This document shows, in pieces, positions 6,664 through 8,535 of a stretch of 8,535 bases of DNA (its first letter is position 1; each line of letters starts with the position of its first letter). Location: the NCBI GenBank assembly GCA_937895975.1, contig CALBLG010000081.1, forward strand, positions 1-8,535, given 5' to 3'. The stretch is from an uncultured Slackia sp. GTDB taxonomy: Bacteria; Actinomycetota; Coriobacteriia; Coriobacteriales; Eggerthellaceae. Made by a program: the position numbers and the translations under genes. The notes below the pieces were generated by a model. It saw only the letters and a program-made list of their open reading frames with translations. It ran no database searches and was not told where the DNA came from.

Positions 6664-6705
6664 GGCCCCTCTTCCCGTTTGAGAAGAGGGGCCCACGTGC
6701 GTTTT
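6662..6705 (+). terminator. Intrinsic terminator between convergent yfcE and the NCS2 permease
   Basis: A 13-bp GC-rich stem (6662-6674 with 6683-6695) has an 8-nt loop, followed after a short spacer by TTTT (6702-6705) on the plus strand. The minus-strand side has AAAA in front of the hairpin but no T-run after it. It therefore ends yfcE best and may weakly stop the permease transcript too. Confidence 0.7.
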
Positions 6706-6718
6706 AGCGATGTTTTCG

Positions 6719-8038
6719 TTATGCCAAGATGAACATCAACAAGAATGCGATGGACGCCACCCACATGAGCGGCTTGATTTCGTTCGCTTTGCCGCGCACC
6801 ACCATGATGACGACGTAGGAAATGAACCCGAAGCCGATGCCATTGGTGATCGAGTACGTCATGGGAATGCCCATAATGCAGGCGAACGCCGGGAATGCGT
6901 GCTCGATGTTTTCCCAGTCGATGTTCACCACGTCGGACAGCATCAGGTAGCCCACGACCACCAGGGCGCCGCAGGTGGCCGAAGACGACACCATGGCGAT
7001 GATGGGCGCGAAAAACGCGAACACGACGAAGCACAGGCCCACAATGATGTTGGAAAAGCCCGTGCGCGCGCCGGCGGCAGCGCCCGAGGCCGATTCGACG
7101 AACGTGGTGATGGAGCTTGCGCCGCAGAAGCCGCCCACGACGGCCGCAGCGGAGTCGACCATCAAGATGGGCTGGATGTCTTCCACGTTGCCCTCTTTGT
7201 CGGCGAATTCGCCGCGTTGGCCCACGGCCACGACTGTGCCCATCGTGTCGAAGAAGTCGCTCATCAAAAGCGAGAAGACGAACAGCAGCAAAGCCGGCTG
7301 CACGAATACTTGCACGATGGCCATGGTGTCGGTGCCGGGAATGGTTTGGAATGGTGCTGCGAAGGCCGAGAAGTCGAGGCCGAAATTCCACGACGTGGGC
7401 ATTTGCGTGACGCCCAACGGGATGCCCACGATGGTGGCCACCACGATGGAAATCAGCAGGCCGCCCTTCACATCGAGCACCTGCAGAATGACCGCGACCG
7501 CAATGGCGACCAGCGACACGATGGCGACCGGCGAGCTCAAATCGCCCAGCGTGAGGATGGTGGACTCGCTGGAAACGATGATGCCGCCTCCCTTTAAGCC
7601 GATGAATGCGATGAACAAGCCGATGCCGATGCCGATGGCATGGCGAAGGCTAGCAGGGATGGCGTCCATGACGGCCTTGCGAAGCCCGCACGCCACCAAA
7701 ATGAAGATTACGACGCCTTCAAGCATGACGATGGCCATGGCCACGCGCCAGTCGACGTTCACGCCGCCCAGGCACAGCGTGTACGCCACAATGGCGTTGA
7801 TTCCCATGCCTGATGCCAAAGCCACCGGACGATTGGCGATAAGGCCCATCGCGATGGTCATGACGGCTGCGCCGATGCACGTTGCCGTGAGCGCCGCTTC
7901 AAACGGCATGCCCGCGGCAACGAGCAGCTGCGGGTTGACGGCAATGATGTACGACATCGCGAGGAATGTCGTCAGACCGCCGATAACTTCGTTTCCGACC
8001 GAGGAGTTGCGTTCGGAAATCTTAAAGAACGTGTCCAC
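6719..8038 (-). CDS. NCS2-family purine permease (AzgA/PbuG/PbuO group)
   Basis: A 439-aa, polytopic inner-membrane permease for nucleobases such as adenine, guanine or hypoxanthine, driven by proton symport. AzgA-group marks are the start VDTFFKISERNSSVGNEVIGG, GGLTTFLAMSYIIAVNP (20-36), ASGMGINAIVAYT (75-87), the TM8 segment LLMSDFFDTMGTVVAVG (257-273), and SSITTFVESASGAAAGARTG (308-327) around TM10. These place it with AzgA/PbuG rather than the UraA/xanthine branch. The frame stays open to a TTG at 8068. The GTG at 8038 fits better: AAAGG lies 8 nt before it and homologues begin with the FFK segment. The leader holds two small hairpins directly before the ribosome site (8053-8088), but I see no purine riboswitch motif. 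It is single-gene and convergent with yfcE. Confidence 0.9.
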   Translation of the reverse strand: MDTFFKISERNSSVGNEVIGGLTTFLAMSYIIAVNPQLLVAAGMPFEAALTATCIGAAVMTIAMGLIANRPVALASGMGINAIVAYTLCLGGVNVDWRVAMAIVMLEGVVIFILVACGLRKAVMDAIPASLRHAIGIGIGLFIAFIGLKGGGIIVSSESTILTLGDLSSPVAIVSLVAIAVAVILQVLDVKGGLLISIVVATIVGIPLGVTQMPTSWNFGLDFSAFAAPFQTIPGTDTMAIVQVFVQPALLLFVFSLLMSDFFDTMGTVVAVGQRGEFADKEGNVEDIQPILMVDSAAAVVGGFCGASSITTFVESASGAAAGARTGFSNIIVGLCFVVFAFFAPIIAMVSSSATCGALVVVGYLMLSDVVNIDWENIEHAFPAFACIMGIPMTYSITNGIGFGFISYVVIMVVRGKANEIKPLMWVASIAFLLMFILA

Positions 8039-8052
8039 GCCCCCTGCCTTTC

Positions 8053-8088
8053 TGTATCGGGAATACAAGCCGCGCCTGTATGCGCGGC
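8053..8088 (-). promoter_or_regulatory. Two tandem leader hairpins before the purine permease
   Basis: On the minus-strand mRNA a 7-bp stem with a 6-nt loop (8088-8082 with 8075-8069) is followed one base later by TGTAT-N5-ATACA (8067-8053). The second stem ends next to the AAAGG ribosome site. Position suggests control of translation initiation; no known riboswitch consensus is recognisable. Confidence 0.4.
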
Positions 8089-8096
8089 AGACTACG

Positions 8097-8102
8097 ATAA
8101 TA
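8097..8102 (-). promoter_or_regulatory. Weak candidate -10 for the purine permease
   Basis: TATTAT reads on the minus strand 59 nt upstream of the GTG start, with only CTGTAA at 17 bp as a -35. It lies in an AT-richer stretch. It would place the two leader hairpins inside the mRNA. Confidence 0.25.
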
Positions 8103-8186
8103 GCACGTCAACAAATTAGTTACAGCAAGGCAACGGCGGAAGAAGACATGAAACGCGGTGAGCGTTGGGGCATGGAAGACCTGTCT

Positions 8187-8271
8187 GTGGCGAATTGGCT
8201 TGCGGTCTCTTTTCGGAACAACGTTCCGGGCGTCTTTCCCTGATCGCGCAGACTGCAGGCTAATTCGCCAC
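8187..8271. repeat. Large stem-loop C (conserved-loop family, copy 3)
   Basis: A 22-bp stem (8187-8208 with 8250-8271, three G-T pairs) closes a 41-nt loop containing CGGAACAACGTTCCGGGCGTC. This is the core found in copies 1 and 2 with two base changes. The loop itself can form CGGAAC-AAC-GTTCCG. Stem bases differ from the other copies but stay paired. There is no T-tract on either side. It stands alone between the permease promoter and the tRNA-end terminators. Confidence 0.75.
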
Positions 8272-8290
8272 TGCATAATGTGTAGGCGTT

Positions 8291-8324
8291 GAAAACAAAA
8301 CAGCCAAGGAAGTTTCCTTGGCTG
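8291..8324 (-). terminator. Intrinsic terminator after the tRNA-Gly end copy R1
   Basis: On the minus strand the stem CAGCCAAGGAA / TTCCTTGGCTG (8324-8301) is followed by TTTTGTTTTC. This is a textbook Rho-independent terminator. Downstream on that strand come stem-loop C and then the permease. Confidence 0.85.
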
Positions 8325-8347
8325 TGACATTTCTGGAGCGGACAACG
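8291..8347 (-). repeat. Direct repeat R1: tRNA-Gly 3' end plus terminator
   Basis: Matches R2 (8478-8535) over 56 positions with three mismatches plus one extra A in R2's poly-A stretch. It includes, on the minus strand, the tRNA acceptor end, a short spacer and an intrinsic terminator. The match could extend beyond R2 because R2 is cut by the window edge. Confidence 0.9.
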
Positions 8348-8354
8348 GGGCTCG
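8334..8354 (-). pseudogene. Truncated tRNA-Gly 3' fragment
   Basis: Read on the minus strand, 8354-8334 gives the 3' part of a T-loop (CGAGC), T-stem CCCGT, acceptor strand TGTCCGC, discriminator T and encoded CCA. G1-C2-G3 pairing partners and U73 point to glycine. Homology ends inside the T-loop: upstream there is no T-stem partner, anticodon arm, or 5' acceptor strand GCGGACA. It is a remnant or duplicated end, not a working tRNA. Confidence 0.65.
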
Positions 8355-8477
8355 CGATCGCGCTTTGCGCGCTCTAATCCCTCGGGCTAAAGCCCTCGGG
8401 TGAATTCCTAAAAACTGCCCGCGGGCAGTTTTCTTAGCGGAATTCCACCTCATCGGTTCGAGCCCCGATATATGCTC
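8355..8477. repeat. Hairpin-dense insert between the two tRNA-end repeats
   Basis: It contains CGCGC-TTT-GCGCG (8359-8371), GGGC-TAAA-GCCC (8384-8395) inside ccc/ggg flanks, and an imperfect palindrome 8402-8445. The palindrome has GAATTCC/GGAATTC ends and an AAAACTGCC-CGCG-GGCAGTTTT centre. CGGGGCTCG (8346-8354) is inverted at 8459-8467 and can close the whole region. The hairpins resemble the subterminal palindromes of IS200/IS605-like or REP-type mini-elements, but no transposase or defined ends are seen. Confidence 0.5.
8411..8432. terminator. Bidirectional terminator-like hairpin within the insert
   Basis: AAAACTGCC-CGCG-GGCAGTTTT has an A-run before and a T-run after on both strands (minus strand ends TTTTT). 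It could stop transcription either way, but may simply be part of the palindromic element. Confidence 0.5.
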
Positions 8478-8512
8478 GAAAAACAAAACAGCCAAGGAAA
8501 CTTCCTTGGCTG
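8478..8512 (-). terminator. Intrinsic terminator after the tRNA-Gly end copy R2
   Basis: The same stem as in R1 (8512-8489), followed on the minus strand by TTTTGTTTTTC. It is placed 9 nt after the CCA of the tRNA that enters from beyond the window. Confidence 0.85.
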
Positions 8513-8521
8513 CGACATTTC

Positions 8522-8535
8522 TGGAGCGGACAACG
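8522..8535 (-). tRNA. 3' end of a probable tRNA-Gly gene (rest outside the window)
   Basis: Only the last 14 nt are present: the end of the T-stem, acceptor strand TGTCCGC, U73 and encoded CCA, followed by spacer and terminator. C70-G71-C72 with U73 is the glycine acceptor pattern. I cannot see whether the rest of the gene is intact. Confidence 0.5.

Larger units (their letters stand above)
8478..8535 (-). repeat. Direct repeat R2: tRNA-Gly 3' end plus terminator (cut by window edge)
   Basis: Second copy of the R1 sequence in the same orientation, 130 bp further right. It differs at three bases and by one extra A. Two of the three changes fall in the terminator loop and leave the stem intact. 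Confidence 0.9.

Noticed and set aside
8039..8140. Purine riboswitch upstream of the NCS2 permease
   Set aside because: None of the conserved junction or loop segments of the purine aptamer is present; only two simple hairpins are seen.
6975..8243. 422-codon plus-strand open frame opposite the purine permease
   Set aside because: Its Met/Thr/Ala-rich translation is the antisense of hydrophobic codons. The minus strand carries clear NCS2 motifs.
8148..8243. 31-codon plus-strand ORF beginning at an ATG in the permease upstream region
   Set aside because: Its 3' half coincides with the left arm and loop of stem-loop C, and there is no clear ribosome site, so coding is not supported.
8334..8478. 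Complete tRNA within the repeat-insert region
   Set aside because: Only the 3' fragment fits. There is no 5' acceptor strand (GCGGACA) or anticodon arm, and the plus-strand GGTTCGAGCCCC lacks a following acceptor and CCA.

Overview
The window looks like chromosome from a GC-rich anaerobic bacterium. My best guess is Coriobacteriia (Eggerthellaceae-like Actinobacteria). This rests on base composition, typical Shine-Dalgarno sites and the character of the proteins (a TcyP-type cystine symporter, an AzgA-type purine permease, a flippase-like protein with a long charged tail), not on any marker gene, so the taxon is an inference. No phage or transposase gene, CRISPR array or rRNA is visible.

Layout, left to right. 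A cysteine hydrolase of the isochorismatase/nicotinamidase superfamily lies on the minus strand (23-616). A 215-bp gap follows, holding strong and partly mutually exclusive hairpins. Next are a 12-helix flippase-like membrane protein (832-2697, minus) and an intergenic block with two large stem-loops whose loops are complementary to each other (2799-2973). The L-cystine symporter tcyP (2981-4393, minus) is divergent from a metal-dependent amidohydrolase (4600-5979, plus) across a 206-bp AT-richer promoter region containing inverted repeats. A YfcE-type phosphodiesterase (6082-6621, plus) follows in the same direction and ends in a double hairpin terminator. This is shared convergently with an NCS2 purine permease (6719-8038, minus).

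The right end (8039-8535) has no protein gene. It holds a short hairpin leader for the permease and a third member of the large stem-loop family (8187-8271). It also holds two near-identical copies of a tRNA-Gly 3' end plus its terminator, flanking a hairpin-rich insert of about 120 bp. The second tRNA copy runs off the window edge.

The genes do not form one pathway. They are mostly single-gene units for small-molecule uptake (cystine, purines), hydrolysis (amide bonds, phosphodiesters) and envelope polymer export. The least ordinary content is non-coding: the stem-loop family with a conserved loop core, the tRNA-end duplication with its palindromic insert, and the 710-839 structured region.
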